64,000 bases of DNA. Origin: Aplidium turbinatum. Its lineage: Eukaryota > Chordata > Ascidiacea > Aplousobranchia > Polyclinidae. Positions 1 through 11,740 of the stretch are shown here, one piece after another. The DNA is taken from assembly GCA_918807975.1 (NCBI GenBank), contig OU964918.1:58078477-58142476 (forward strand), given 5' to 3'. Within the stretch, counting starts at the first letter, position 1. Each line of letters starts with the position of its first letter. The notes beneath the pieces are model-generated. The model did no database searches, was not told the DNA's origin, and worked only from the letters and a program-made list of their open reading frames with translations. Both the position numbers and the translations under genes were made by a program.

Positions 1-160
1 TTCGACAATCGGAAACTTCACTCTTTCAATCTGGGTAACCAGGCCTGTGTCAGTGGTTCAAAGTCTCTACAAGTATGCGAAACTCCCAGGATTTATCTCT
101 CAAAGAAGCTTTCCCGGTCCGAGGATAAAGATTCTATCAATCAGTCAAATATCATAGAAT
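1..160 (+). repeat. 3' body of a tRNA-derived SINE, cut by the window edge
   Basis: The stretch around GTCAGTGGTTCAAAGTCTCT matches, with small changes, the sequence near 25070-25150 and 25370-25480, and less well 62680-62705. Near 24858 the same body follows a tRNA-like head, so this is the body of the same SINE whose head lies left of the window. The family name is not known to me. Confidence 0.5.
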
Positions 161-544
161 TTAAATTTAAAACGGGCATGTTCATTGACTTAAATTATGA
201 GGCTTACTGATGTTTTACCGAGCATCTTAATTCAAACACTTGATGGAAATTGCTACTCGGCACCCACCACAACATATTTCCCTCGCACTTGTCTGCAAAT
301 TCTGCATTCATTTGGTTTGCAAGCGATTTTGATTGTTTGGTCCCGAAATAAACGTCACGATTCACGAATCATTGATTCAAAATTTCGTTGGCAATGACAA
401 TCAAATCGAGTTTGTCCATTTACGGTGTCTGGGTTTTTCTGTACTCGATGTTGTTGTTTCTGTCTCTTCGAAATGAGTTTGTCAAACGGGAGCGGTGAAA
501 ATGATAGATCCTCGATCCCGAGGACTTATATGACGACTAACTGT
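161..544. other. Unassigned spacer
   Basis: I see no exon, terminal repeat or RNA gene here. A 66-codon open frame is present but has no recognisable motif. The stretch ends at a TTAA (545-548) that forms the left target duplication of the next element. Confidence 0.4.
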
Positions 545-626
545 TTAAGGGGGTAATGTGCTCAAATATTTAAAAAAAAATATGTTTTTTTCCATTTTGT
601 GTTTTTGTTGGTTTTGGATAGGTTAA

Positions 627-2548
627 CTCGACCTGTTATCAGCCGGGACCTGATGGTCCCGCCCTTCACTAGTTTTGAAATTTTATATAGAAAGAATTTT
701 TCTAAAGCGCTAATATTTCTTGACTTTTACTTTTTATCATTTGAGCATCGTTTAAACCTAAATTGGTTATTTTTGGAACATTATGTGGTTCACAATAAGC
801 ATTTTGTCACAGGTTGTTCAGAAATTTTGTCTAAATTCCTATATTTTGGCAATCGTCCTCGAAATGACTCATCGCTTGTGCTATTGTATACACAGTGGCC
901 GCAGTCAACCGCGAGTCAAGTCATCAATCACACATTTAAACTTTAACTAAACGCAATGGGACTCATAGTGCAATTTATCGTTTTATCTAAATCCCAGGCA
1001 GTTTTTGTTGCGTCATTGCACAATCTCGGCAAGTGAAGTTGACCAGTTTTTACGAAGATTCGACGTGTTCAAAACATGAAAAGCAAACTTTGGCTACTAG
1101 GAATGATCCGTTACTTTAGTTTAGTATTTACACTTTGCTACTTCTGAGTTCTGAAAAGAAAAACAGGGCTAATCACAACCGAATCATCAACCACAGTTAT
1201 CCACAAAGCGTTGTACCATTATGTGTAGACGACATCAGAGGAACGGGTTATTCCAAAAAAAGAAATAATCTCGGCAAAGTTTCTGATCGTCGCTCCAAAT
1301 GCAATATGCCTTTTTGCACAAAGCACATATTGAAACTATGTATGTCATGCCATTCATGACATGTAGGCTACAGTTGAGAAGGAGCGATCTTCCCGGCGTA
1401 AGCACTACCTGACTACTCACAACAGAACTGCGAGCATTGTGTTTCTCTAAATGCTTGTGAACTGAATTTTTCATAACTCCACGATCATTTGTGTGTTGAT
1501 CAAGAATTGTGGTACATTTCATTTTTAATTATGTAAAAGTAAAATTAACTATTCTTACATTGTCTCGACATTGCCAGACTCAAGTTAAACAACCCAGACA
1601 GAAAAACCGTCATTTTTACATTGATTCAACGTCTGAAAAATGACGGGTTTTGCTGTCTGGGAAATTTAGCAAAAAGCAGCAGCCCAGGCAGAAAAGTTGG
1701 CATTTATATCGTTTCAACGTTTAGCTACATTGAAAAGTATCAAAAAGAAGCTTTTTTTTCTGATTCTAAAACATTTTGGCAGGTTGAAATGAAAGCTACA
1801 CTCTATGTTATGAAATGAAACGCCTGAGAAAACAGCTGACTGGAAATCGTGTCACCGTACCTATACTTCTAACCCAGCCAGTAAATCAACCACTTTCAAC
1901 AATGATTCGACGTCTGCAGGCGTTAAATAAATGTAAAAAGGACCAATTTTGCAGGCTGGGAAAGAATGTGATAACCTAGAGTTCTTTCAACCAGAAAATC
2001 AATCTGCGAAAGTTGAATCAATGTAAAAAAATGATTTGCTGGCTGGGACGCGACAACTATTTTATGCTTTCATTCATCTTGATTTGTCATGAGAGATACT
2101 GCGATGCTAAGCAGCCATGACCACATGTGGAGAACCTATCAGTGCAATTCATCACAATAAACTCAAAATCGCTTGATGTAGTATGAATATGAAAAATACT
2201 GTATTTATTGTAGGAAAAAATAATTTGTTTCAAATTATTTTTTTGAATTTTCACAAATCATCAAAATTAAAATTCGAACGAAGAAAATCGGACATAAAAT
2301 GACTAAATGCCAGCAAAATTCGCGTTTTTAGAGCTTTTTTGCAACATATGTCTTCAGAACACACAAACTAAGCCTTTATTTCGAAAACAAATAATTACAA
2401 TATTAAATAAAAGCATTTGACTATGTACATGCAAATTTTCTCAAATGTGCGATATTTAGCGGCTGAGTTATAACCCATTAATCAGGGCGTGGCCAAATGG
2501 TCCCGTCTCGTGCTTTTCGCGTGTCTTTGACACGAATACCAGAAAGGG
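627..2548. mobile_element. piggyBac-like element nested in the 549-3378 element
   Basis: The element lies between TTAA at 623-626 and TTAA at 2549-2552. The right end read inward is CCCTTTCTGG, the CCYTTT style of piggyBac ends; the left end starts CTCGACCTGTTATC. Both ends carry a GGGACC motif 20-55 bases inside. A coding-like piece at 690-850 (LDFYF, then VVHNKHFVTG) has a clear relative on the minus strand of the 6785-7598 element (LDFYF, then EVHNKPFVTA), at the same distance from the matching end. The two are therefore copies of one family. I see no complete transposase. Confidence 0.6.
1593..2047. repeat. Cluster of four short hairpin repeats (CCCAG family)
   Basis: Two whole units lie at 1593-1661 and 1873-1960. 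Partial units lie near 1683-1730 and 1990-2047. A whole unit begins CCCAGRCAGNAAAA, ends with its inverse, and has TTACATTGATTCAACGTCTG or its complement in the middle. Each would fold into one hairpin of 60-90 bases. The same family recurs at 7232-7289 and 42250-42327. I take them for very small MITEs. Confidence 0.65.
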
Positions 2549-3451
2549 TTAAGTCTTCTTCTATAAAATAAACCCATAAAACTTGGAATATGTGGCTTAT
2601 AAGACATTGAAATTCAATTTTTGCGAAGGCCACTCTTATTTTTGACAACCGATTTATTGCGTTTGGTTAGCATTTTATTGCTAACTTTGCATGTTGTTTT
2701 ATCGTTATTTGTCTCTTTTCAAAAAGAATAAAGTTTAATAAAATTTCCCATAATGCACTAAATGTGTTTATACAGAAAAGCTGACTGTGCATGTTCACTT
2801 GTTATGTATTTCCAGTCGTATATACTTTACATAGTTTCTCAAAAATGTTAACATTTTGGTTATTTTGAATCGTAAACTTTGAAAGGCAATATCTCCAATT
2901 AGTGTTTTGGTGCATGTGGCCCCACGGGAACAAGCATAACTCTATGACCAAACATCACATTGGTGTGAAATTTAAAATATATATTAAGAACAACTATATC
3001 TACAAAATCATGAGAGCGTTTTTTATATTATTGAGGCAAAATGAAGATATTGCTAAAAATAATTTGATTGGCTGTTGCTAAGTTGCCATGGCAACCAAAA
3101 ATTATTACAAAAACATAGTTTTGTGCGCAATTAACATTAGAACATATTCTGCAAGTTTGGTGCCTGTAGCTTAATTGGTTTTTGAGTTAAGCTTGTTATT
3201 GTTTTTTGTTACTAAGGTCCCCCCGTTGGTTACCATGGCAACCAAGTGATTATGAACGATATTTTTCAAATGTACTTACCTTGTGTTATAATAATATGCA
3301 TAGCAAACGAATGTCCATTTTCTTATAGTCTCAAAATTATGCCATTGAAATATGTCAAAATTAAGGCACATTACCCCCTTAACGTTAAATATATGAACAA
3401 TAGGCATCTATCATTTTATCATCATCATCATCATTTTCAGCCTGTGAGAGC

Positions 3452-5418
3452 TCACTGTAGAGCGTAAGCCTTCCCCTTTTCATGCCAATTTACATGATTA
3501 TGTGCTAGTTGGTACCAATTGGTTGTATTGCATTGTTTGTCAATGTCGTCCCTCCATCTCACTTTTGGTTTTCTTTTCTTTCTTTTGGTTTTTCGTGGTG
3601 TCCATGTTGTTAATTTTTTAGTCCATCTATTGTCCTGATATCTTGCTATATGACCTGCCCAGGACCGTTTTAGTTTCTTGATTGTGCTTAATGTATCTCG
3701 TAATTTCGTTTGATTTCTGATCCATTCGGCAGTCTTTTTATCTCGCCATGTTAAACCCATCATGATTCGTTCATGCGCTCTCTGCATAGTTCTTAGTTTA
3801 AATGTTAATTTCTTTGTAAGGTTCCAAGTTTCTGCACCATATGTAGCGGTTGAAAGGATGCATTGATCGTAGACTTTTTTCTTGAAAGAAAGAGGCAGTT
3901 TTGACTTAAATATCGAACTTGCTCTTCCGAAGGCTTGCCATCTAAGTGATATTCTTCTTTATTGGGGTTGGTTGTAATTTTTTGGCCAAGATATATAGTG
4001 ATCAACTTTTTTGATAGTCGCTCCGTCCAAAAGAATATTGTTGCCGATGTCTGCCAGTTTGTTAAACATAACTTTCGTTTTGTTAAAGTTCATATGAAGG
4101 CCAATCTTTTTGCTTTCTGTATTGAGTTCACTTAGCATTGTTTGTAGTTGTTTAGGTTGCTCAGATATAAGGATGATGTCATCAGCAAAACGTAAATAGT
4201 TTATGTATTCATCATCAATTTTAATTCCTTTTTCATCCCAGTTAAGTTGCTTAAAAATTTCTTCTAAGGCTGCTGTAAAAAGTTTTGGAGATATTGTGTC
4301 ACCTTGACGTACCCCTTTTTGAATCTGAAATGGTTCAGAGTCTTTGTGCAGCCGAATTATAGATGTATTTTTCGCGTAAATGTTTTTGAGAAGTTGAGTG
4401 TATAATTGGTCAATTCCCTGTTTTTCCGGTGCTGAAATGACAGCTGATGTTTCAACAGAGTCAAACGCTTTTTTATAATCTATTAGTCCAAGGCAGAGTG
4501 GGATGTTATATTCGTTTGTTTTTTCAATTAATTGGTTAATAGTATGCAAGTGGTCCATGGTTGAAAACCCTTCCCTAAAACCTGCTTGTTCTCTCGGTTG
4601 GTGGTAGTCTAAATCTTTAGCAATTCTGTTGATAATTACTCGGGTAAAAAGTTTGTAAATTGTTGGAAGAAGACTAATCGGACGATAGTTTCCCAAGTCT
4701 TTTTGGTCTCCCTTCTTACGAAGAAGTATGATGATAGCATTCTTCCAGTTGGAAGGAATTTGTCTTGTTTTAATGCATTCCGTAAACAGATGGGCAAGAG
4801 GTGATGAAATCGTTTCTTCTGCATCTTTAATTAGGTCAGGCGTTATGTCGTTTCATCTGACCAATTGCATGTTTTATTTCAGAGATATTTACTTCTGGAG
4901 TGGTTGCTAAAATTTGAGATTTGTCACTGTAGTTTTTGACCGGCCCTTGACCCTGATTGCTAGCATAGAGATTTTGATAGAATTCTCTTGTTTCTTTTTA
5001 TTATCCGGTTTCTGCATTTCGTAATAGAGCCATCTTGTTCTTTTATTCCAGTCATATGAATTTTTTCCAAGCTGAGCTTCGTTTTGGCAGATTTACAACC
5101 TCGACCTTTCCGGATTGTTTCTTCAACAACATCAGAGTTGTATTTTCTTATGTCTCTTCTTTGTTTTTTACTGATGAGTTTGTCAAGTTCTGCTTTTTCG
5201 ATTTTGTTCCTTGCTGATATTGGTTGCTTGAGATCTCTACGCTTTTTCATAAGGTTTAAAGTTTCTGTTGACACTTTTGAACCATTGTTAGGCTTTACTT
5301 CTCTATACTTTTCTGGTGTTTTTGTAAGATTGATAACAATACTGTTATTTAAATCCTCAACTGTATTTCCTGTGTGATTGATTGGTTGGTCTTCCAAGGC
5401 TTGAAACTGATTTTTCAA
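3452..5418 (-). pseudogene. LINE reverse transcriptase and C-terminal part
   Basis: After a basic linker (5418-4960) the reverse transcriptase shows KDLGNYRPISLLPTIYK, REQAGFREGFSTMDH, LGLIDYKKAFDSV, GVRQGDTISP and YLRFADDIIL. The catalytic pair in FADD is intact. The stretch at about 4860-4700 reads in the same frame (NAIIILLRKKGD). The C-terminal block, 3787-3452, contains MGLTWRDKKTAEWIR and RSWAGHIARYQDNRW, typical of RTE and BovB elements. It is in a different frame from the core, so at least two frame changes and a stop separate the blocks. Confidence 0.87.
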
Positions 5419-5421
5419 ATC

Positions 5422-6417
5422 CTACTGGAATGACAATTTGTGAAAAGGATCTATTCGTAATGGTTTGTTTTTTGACCGAAATAACTTTCTTCTTTCTTTC
5501 TGAATGTCTAATTTGACAATGCTCCTCAGTATTTTATGATCGCTTCCAGTATTTACTTTGTTAAGAGTTTGAACGTTTTGGAAGATTTCAGATTTGTTGG
5601 TAATTATGTAGTCTATTTCATTATGTGTTTCATGATTTGGGCTTCTCCATGTCCATTTTTGGTGTGGTTTCTTTTGGAACATGGTGTTTGTGATGCTGAA
5701 GTTGTTCCTCAAACAGAAATTGATTAAGTTATCTCCACGTTCATTTCTTGTTCCGTATGGAAATTTTCCAAAGCAACTTTCCTTTCCTTTACCAATCTTT
5801 GCGTTAAAATCTTCCATGATTACATTAAATTGAGTTTTTTGACAGTCTAGAGTTCTTTGCAAATCATCATAAAAAGCCTCAATCTCCTCCTTAGAGCTGA
5901 GGGTTGTTGGGGCATATACTTGGATAATCATGAGATCATATTGTTTCGAAATTTTTATAGTTATACTGGCTACCCTGTCCGACTCGCCATGAAATTCTTT
6001 TACATTAATGACCACATTTTTGTGGATAAGAAATCCTACACCACTCTGTTTAACGTTTTCTCTTCCTTTGTGGTAGAGCAGATGGTCATCCTTGATATTC
6101 ATTAGTTTTTCTCTTTTTCTTCTGATTTCACAAAGACCAATCACATGCCACTTGATAGTTTTTATTTCTTCCATTAGGCTGGTAAGATGAACATCTTCTG
6201 ACAAAGTTCTAACATTGTAAGTTGCAATGAAAAGTTTTTTGTTGTTTGATGTACCGGTACATTGATTTGTTTGTGCACAGTAGTGATCTTTGCACACAGC
6301 ACCCCTGTTCACTGCAGGTACTGAGGATGGACCTCTTTCCGTTGATCCACCGGGAACGGGAGGTGATGTCTTTATTGGCATATTTTTATTGGGGAGTTTT
6401 GGGCCATGTCCTTCCAT
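5422..6417 (-). pseudogene. LINE endonuclease domain
   Basis: An open frame of 331 codons. ATYNVRTLS, GLCEIRRK, GVGFLIHK, IIQVYAPT, DFNAKIG, NEIDYIITN and GSDHKILRS follow the order of the exonuclease-endonuclease-phosphatase fold of non-LTR elements. The catalytic Asn, Glu, Asp, Asn, Asp and His positions are all present (the first in TYNVR, the last in SDH). This part of the element still looks sound on its own. In life it nicks target DNA to prime reverse transcription. It has no role in the lectin cluster. Confidence 0.88.
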
Positions 6418-6550
6418 GCTGGTCCAGTGCAGGTTGGATTTATTTACAGTAATAATAATGATGTGGTTGTCTGCTCAGGTGTTTTGAAAACAGGACTCAA
6501 GTTTAATTTTGCATCAGATTTAGAACGTCATTAAATTATTACCCGACTTT

Positions 6551-6720
6551 TCCACTGCGCTATGCAAGAAAGAACACAGTCGGTACCATTTTTATAGTCT
6601 GTGTGGTATGACCCGACCTGCTCAGATCTTACTCCGAATCTCAGATCTACCAGTACTAGAACCAAAGGCAATCCCCACTCGGCCACTGAGCTGGTTGGTG
6701 GTGACGTTAACGTGATGTTA
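6551..6720 (-). repeat. SINE-like sequence, minus strand
   Basis: On the minus strand an A-box-like CAGTGGCCGAGTGG is followed by a body with ATAAAAATGGTACC. A related body is found near 25700-25790 (AAAAGTGGTACTAC). No poly-A or simple tail is clear. It may be a tRNA-derived SINE; the assignment is weak. Confidence 0.35.
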
Positions 6721-6784
6721 CTTTGAGCAACAATTGTAGGCCTATTTGTTGATTGCTGATTGTTTTGACACCACAAGGCCTTAA

Positions 6785-7598
6785 CCGTATCTGTTACTGC
6801 TTCCTTTTGGCGTCAAGAGTTACTGGCCGAGACCATCAGGTCTACGTCTCTCTTATTGCTAATTACCCCCATCGGCTTATATCAAATAACAACGGGAAAA
6901 AGTATGCCGTTGGTCAAAAGCCTTATCTATCACTTCAATCAATTTCAAAATATATTCGTGATTGTGTATTTTAGGTAGAAAGGGTGATAAGGACTCGGTT
7001 TTTGACCTATTTTCGCCATTTCTTGGTCAAATTTCTCAGTTCACATTTTATTTTGAAAGTCTTTTTGCATTGAACACAGAATTTCATCAATTTTGTTTTT
7101 CTGTGTCTGTTAAAACAGTATTCCATGCGCTTTTTGCACTACAAAGCAATTTGCTCAAATAACAAATTACCTTCCTAATTATTGTCTGCCAGCAAAGAAT
7201 GACTCATATCGCGTCAAAGACCAACTCACTACCCAGACAGCAAAATCGACGTTGAATCAATGTAAAAATGACGGATTTTGCTGCCTGGGTATAGAATGGA
7301 ATTTTAGCGCTGTCGCGTAATGAATAACAAACACAAAATGAAACCGCACGCTAATAGTAAACTGTCAATCAAGCTATTGAATATCAGCAAATTTCTTGCA
7401 TTTCATAACTGGCTGTGACAAAAGGTTTATTGTGAACTTCACAATCAACCGATACCAACATAATCGGGATTAAAAGTTGGGGCAAGAAAAAAAAGTAAAA
7501 GTCAAGAATGCTCAGGTTTGTAGCGTCACTGCTTCTATGTGAAATTGCTGAATTAGCAGAGGGCGAGACCATAGGGTTTACGCCAGTAACAGATACGG
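6785..7598. mobile_element. Short piggyBac-like element, 814 bp
   Basis: The 15-base inverted ends CCGTATCTGTTACTG are perfect and sit directly inside TTAA (6781-6784 and 7599-7602). The GAGACCATCAGG motif near the left end and its counterpart near the right end are shared with the 627-2548 element. A minus-strand open frame (7653-7384) carries the same short peptide block as that copy, but it is far too short for a transposase. It lies downstream of gene A exon 3, probably inside an intron of gene A if the gene goes on to the left. Confidence 0.75.
7232..7289. repeat. CCCAG-family hairpin repeat
   Basis: A 58-base unit begins ACCCAGACAGCAAAATC and ends GATTTTGCTGCCTGGGT, with GTTGAATCAATGTAAA between. 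It is a near-perfect hairpin of the family seen at 1593-2047, and it sits inside the piggyBac-like element 6785-7598. Confidence 0.7.
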
Positions 7599-7775
7599 TT
7601 AAGTTTGGTTGTGTTTCTTTGCTCTCTTTTATTTTAGTGTTCACTTCACACATTATTGTAAGTTTTGTTTGTTTTGCAACCCAGCTGCGTTTTAATATAA
7701 TAAAGTTCGACTTCGATCACAAATAGGTTAATTAGAAAATGAAAACCATCAAGTGCTAAATTAGATGTTTCCCAC

Positions 7776-9477
7776 CGAACCAGAACTCTCCTTCCAATCG
7801 ACCAAACCCTTTCACATAATCGTTGAAATTTCTATAGAAATCCTCTGAACCATCAATTCGCTTCTGGAAAACCTGAAATAAATTTCACCAGAAATACACT
7901 AAAACAGTGTAATTTTTCTAAATCATCAGTTACTTAGCTTAAATTCGTCTCTGCTTGTTGACACAAGATGTGGGACATGTATTAATAACGCTATCATCAA
8001 CATTGCATAATGTTACCCGAATACCTACTGCATAACTAAACAGATAACTTAGAGCCAAGTCTGAACGGTGCTTTTATACAGCAAGATTCACATTTGTTTG
8101 TAATTTACTTAATGGCCATAATCATTCATTTATTTATTTTTTATTAAAGCTTTGGAAGAGAGTTCGCTTTTTTATTTTTTTTATTTATTAATTGAACAAC
8201 TTTGTTTAACTCTGCTGGTTGGAAAAGTGAAAACAGAATTAAACGAAGTATTTGTGGGAGTAGAACTGTTGACTTGTTTGAAATACATAGTATTTTCGTT
8301 ACTCACCATCCATCCACCACCATCAGTTTCCATATCACAGTAAACCCTTAAATGAGTCAAGTCACCATTCTCATATGGATAGATGGTATAAACCCCACTC
8401 TCGCTGAATGCATCATCGGCAAGAATGTCTGAGCATGTTTGTGGAAACATTGAACCTGGAAATTGGTAAAAGTTACATTTGATTTTCCAGAGTAAAGGTA
8501 AAGGTGAGTCCCATACTAAAATTCAACAATCAAGGTATGAGAAAATAAGGTTTTCAATGTAGGTTACTTAAACCTTTTGCACTAACAAGAGTAGGATGGT
8601 AATTTGGGTAGCAGTGGGATGGCGTAGCGAATGAAGTTTTCACTTTCCAATCATGCAATCCTGGTTCGATTCCGGCTTATGCTGGTTGTTGAAAAACACC
8701 GCTTACTTCTACCCAGGGTGTCATAAATTTGGTTGGCATAGTTGCTGAAGAAAAGGCCCAAGAGAAAGGATTTTTAAGATGAAAATCTTTAAAAAATTAA
8801 TTACGTGGATTTTAACCAGAAACTGACGTTTCGGTATAGTTTTTACCACTGCTAAAATAACGATCAGTGTTTAATGCGTTATAACGTACGTTTTAAATCT
8901 TCCACGTGGTGGCAGTTGCATATTTCCGCTGGATCCCCCTTTCGTCCCATAGGTCCAAGATCACCCTTAGGTCCCATAACTCCTTGATCACCTTTTGGAC
9001 TCCTCAATCCCTGGTCTCCTTTTGGACCTCTAAGTCCCTGATCTCCTTTTATGCTCAGTCCCTGGTCCCCTTTTGGCCCTATGGTACTCTGATCGCCTTT
9101 AAGCCCTATAAAACCATGATCACCTTTTATTCCAATACTCCCCTGATCCCCCTTTCTTCCCATTGTCCCCTTATCCCCTTTTGGACCAATTGGCCCCTGA
9201 TCACCTTTTGGACTCATAAGTCCTTGATTTCCCTTTTGTCCCTTGAGTCCCTCATCACCTTTAGACCCTTTTAGTCCGTCACTCCACGTTTTCCAGGAGC
9301 GCCCTGGAACGTGGTGGGGAATTGGTGAGGTGATACGTTTGATGGACCATCTCTAGTTACTGTTGGTGAGCCGTTTCCTTCTCCATCACATTGCAAGCGA
9401 CAAGTTCCTAAATCAATTTGGGCCTCACAGCCAAAAGTTAACATCATAAGAAGGATAAGAATAATTGCAAACGTCAT
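7776..9477 (-). CDS. Ficolin-like protein gene A (exons 1-3 only, collagen exon frameshifted)
   Basis: Exons: 9477-8890, 8455-8307, 7872-7776, each with AG/GT borders matching genes B and C. Exon 1 encodes a signal peptide (MTFAIILILLMMLTFGC), a GTCRLQC motif, then Gly-X-Y repeats in a nine-residue rhythm (GPKGDQGPI type), and ends KGDPAEICNCHHVEDLKR. Exons 2 and 3 encode the start of a fibrinogen domain ([48 protein letters not shown]). Exon 1 is 588 bases long, while its paralogues are 3n+1. About 9255-9275 the frame shifts by one between GKRG and GLKGSKGDEG, so as read the product stops after about 68 residues. Exons 4-6 are not found to the left, where transposons fill the sequence; they may lie beyond the edge or be lost. 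The family acts as secreted pattern-recognition lectins. The break could be real or an assembly error. Confidence 0.82.
8610..8790 (+). repeat. tRNA-derived SINE in intron 1 of gene A
   Basis: A tRNA-like head (GATGGCGTAGCGAATG, then the B-box GGTTCGATTCC) is followed by GCTGGTTGTTGAAAAACACC and CCCAGGGTGTCATAAATT. The same body is found at 35590-35668, upstream of the large hAT nest. It lies between exons 1 and 2 of gene A. Confidence 0.45.
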
Positions 9478-9495
9478 GATTGCTCTGCGAAAATG
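9478..9495 (-). promoter_or_regulatory. 3' splice acceptor just before the gene A start codon
   Basis: Read on the minus strand, CATTTTCGCAG lies seven bases before the ATG of gene A. Genes B and C have the same layout. It marks either a 5'-UTR intron or a spliced-leader trans-splice site; trans-splicing is well known in Ciona. Confidence 0.5.
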
Positions 9496-9547
9496 GAATT
9501 TAACACATCAAAACATTTTTTTCATTTCTATTCAAATAGTTTGTAGG

Positions 9548-9761
9548 CCTACGATAATTGCCTCTACCCAGTGATCGATTTCGAGTAATGGGTAGTACCA
9601 AATTTACGTCATAAGTAGAGTAGACAACCGGAAGCAGACATTGCCGTCGGCTGCAGCGTGGGTCAGGTGTACGTCGGAAGGCGTACACCGATGCATAGCG
9701 CTCAAGTCCGCTTTCCCGCAATGCAGGGTAAAGATATAAACAAACAAACAAACAAACAAAC
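9548..9761 (+). repeat. Possible SINE with an (AAAC)n tail
   Basis: A GC-richer block, with the palindrome GGTGTACG...CGTACACC near 9675, ends in six AAAC units at 9738-9761. A simple repeat tail after a short GC-rich body is typical of SINEs. I find no second full copy in the window, and no clear A and B boxes. Confidence 0.35.
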
Positions 9762-10802
9762 CTATAGCATTCTTGGGAAGTGTGCTCATGGCAAATAAAG
9801 AGATTTTTAACAAATTTTTAACAAAATACAACAATGCGGAAAGCAAACAAAATTTTGAGACCCATTTTAGAGAAAAAATGACTCCTTGCGCTATCTTTGC
9901 TTGCCCCTATCTATGCAGCTTTATGACCATCAGAGCGATGGGTAAGATATTTCAATTCTTTCACTCCCAGCGTTTTCAAACTATTTCGGTTTTACCTTGC
10001 AGAGCTCGATTTTTCAGACAGCTTTCTAGAACCTGAACATTCCAATTATCAGTATTTTTATCACCAACCACCTTCACGTTTCTCATCTAGCGACAGGTTA
10101 TTTAAAATGATCTATGAATTTGTAAATATATTTTACAAAATAAAGCAGCTCTTTGTCACGCATCAACGAGCATCGTTTTGAAACAATACTGGGCGAGAAA
10201 AAGGTTGATAGAACAGCGCTGCTTCTCAACACTCTGGTTTTGTACTTGCTGTTGTTTGAAATTTCTGTTGCAAATACTGGATGCAAACCTATTACTTCTG
10301 ACATTTGGCAGTCAATGTCATGGGTCATTGAAGCTAATGGGTCACTTCTTCAATGCTTCGGTTCATTATAATTCAACTTGTTGGCTGCTGTACACACGCG
10401 ATGCACGATATCGTAGTTTGTAGGGACGATATGGATCATTTATATGGTAGTTCAACACAAATTGAACCAGCTAATATCGTTATCATTAAAATTGCTAGCA
10501 AAGTCATATTGACTCCTTTGTGAATTCAAATGAGCAGGCTTTCTCATCTGTTTCCGTTTAGGAAAAACCTTTTGAAGATTTTTTTAATTCTTTGTGAAAC
10601 TTACAAACTTTACCTTACATAATTGTATGTCATTCCTTTTCTGAATAGTTTTTATGGATGATGTTGGATGTTTAGATTCAAATTTTAGATTCATGTTTTA
10701 TATTTTGACCATCAAAGTGAAAAAACATTGTTTATCAGAACCATGGCTATCTGGAGTTGTGGCCTGATTTGTCACATTTTGCAGATTTTGATTATCGCTA
10801 CT
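9762..10802. other. Spacer upstream of gene A, nothing firm
   Basis: Open frames of 70-90 codons exist on both strands (10098-10423), but they overlap each other and show no known motif. The right end (about 10745-10795, GCCTGATTTGTCACATTTTG) matches in reverse a stretch at 13840-13890, see the next entry. Confidence 0.4.
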
Positions 10803-11740
10803 ACTATAGTCAGTGGCGCCGCCAGATCTTCAACAATGGGGGGGCAAAATATTGACAGTGCAGGACAGTAGCGTGGTCAAAACTTTTGAAAAGAGGGGGG
10901 GTGTTGACAGCCGGCGGGCGTAGCCCGATGGCGTGTTCGCCGAAGGCGACACTTAGCGGCGGGGGGTCTGGGAGGCCTCCTCCAGAAAATTTTGAAAAAT
11001 TACTTTGAAAAATTACTTTTGAAAAATTGCATTTTTCGGAAATAAAGCTAAGTCTCTATGTTTTCTTGTTGCTAATTCCAGACTGAGATATTTGAATGTT
11101 TGGTATTGGCAAAACTCGCTCTTTTAATGCAGTTTCGTTAAAATTAGACAAACTTTGTTTTAGAGACATAGGTTGATTGCTTTTTTTTGCGAGTTATTAC
11201 AGCTTTATTATTTATCAATTTTCTCCTTGGTTGATTTAAAAAGCGAACTTATTCCGGTAAGTCACTAACTTTTATGCTCTGAAGTCAACCCAAAGTTTAG
11301 AAAATGTAACCTCATAGAGGTCATACATCTTGATGAGTGTCAAACAAAAAGCTTTGAGACAATGAAGTTACTTTAGGCTATTTCTGATATATTCAAGTTT
11401 TGTATAACGAATAGCTGTTTAGATGTTAATCTAGATCGAACAAGCGATCTCAGCAGTTGCAGATGGCTTGCATCCTTGCACATTTTGACGAGAAATTACA
11501 TCATAGGCTAAAGCTTTTCTTGTAAACAATGTATTAACATCCGTAAATTCAATTTGAAATGTTGAAACCCCCGAACCCCCCTCCCTTGGCTACGCCACTG
11601 GTGCAAGACATGCAAGACAGCGGTAGGCTATATTATTTAATTTCTCTTGTTTTCTACCAGGGCTGGAAAAATGTTTAGCTTTCCGGGAATCTGTTTTTTA
11701 GAGAAAAAATTTCCCGCGGCTTACAATCACGATAATGGGA

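Larger units (their letters stand above)
549..3378. mobile_element. TTAA-flanked DNA transposon, 2.8 kb, non-coding
   Basis: The left end reads GGGGGTAATGTGC directly after TTAA (545-548). The right end is its exact reverse complement, GCACATTACCCCC, directly before TTAA (3379-3382). A TTAA duplication with short inverted ends is the habit of the piggyBac and Kolobok-like groups. No transposase frame is visible, so it moves, or moved, with help from elsewhere. A second TTAA element is nested inside at 627-2548. The right third holds short CCATGGCAACCAA motifs near 3088 and 3233. Confidence 0.65.
3418..6480 (-). mobile_element. RTE-type LINE, about 3 kb, decayed
   Basis: This is a non-LTR retrotransposon copied through target-primed reverse transcription. 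Read on the minus strand it holds an AP-type endonuclease (6417-5422), a basic linker (5418-4960), a reverse transcriptase (about 4860-3959) and a C-terminal basic domain (3787-3452). It ends in a TGATGATGATGA tail at 3434-3418, the kind of tail known for the RTE clade. The frame is broken in several places between the blocks, so it is not active. Its start is set near 6480, where similarity to coding sequence fades. Confidence 0.88.

Noticed and set aside
599-946. 115-codon frame as a host gene
   Set aside because: It crosses the left border of a piggyBac-like element, and part of it recurs in the 6785-7598 copy.
1-7775. Exons 4-6 of gene A
   Set aside because: I looked on the minus strand for the DMEDFE, GTAG and GGWWY blocks and found none in this stretch.
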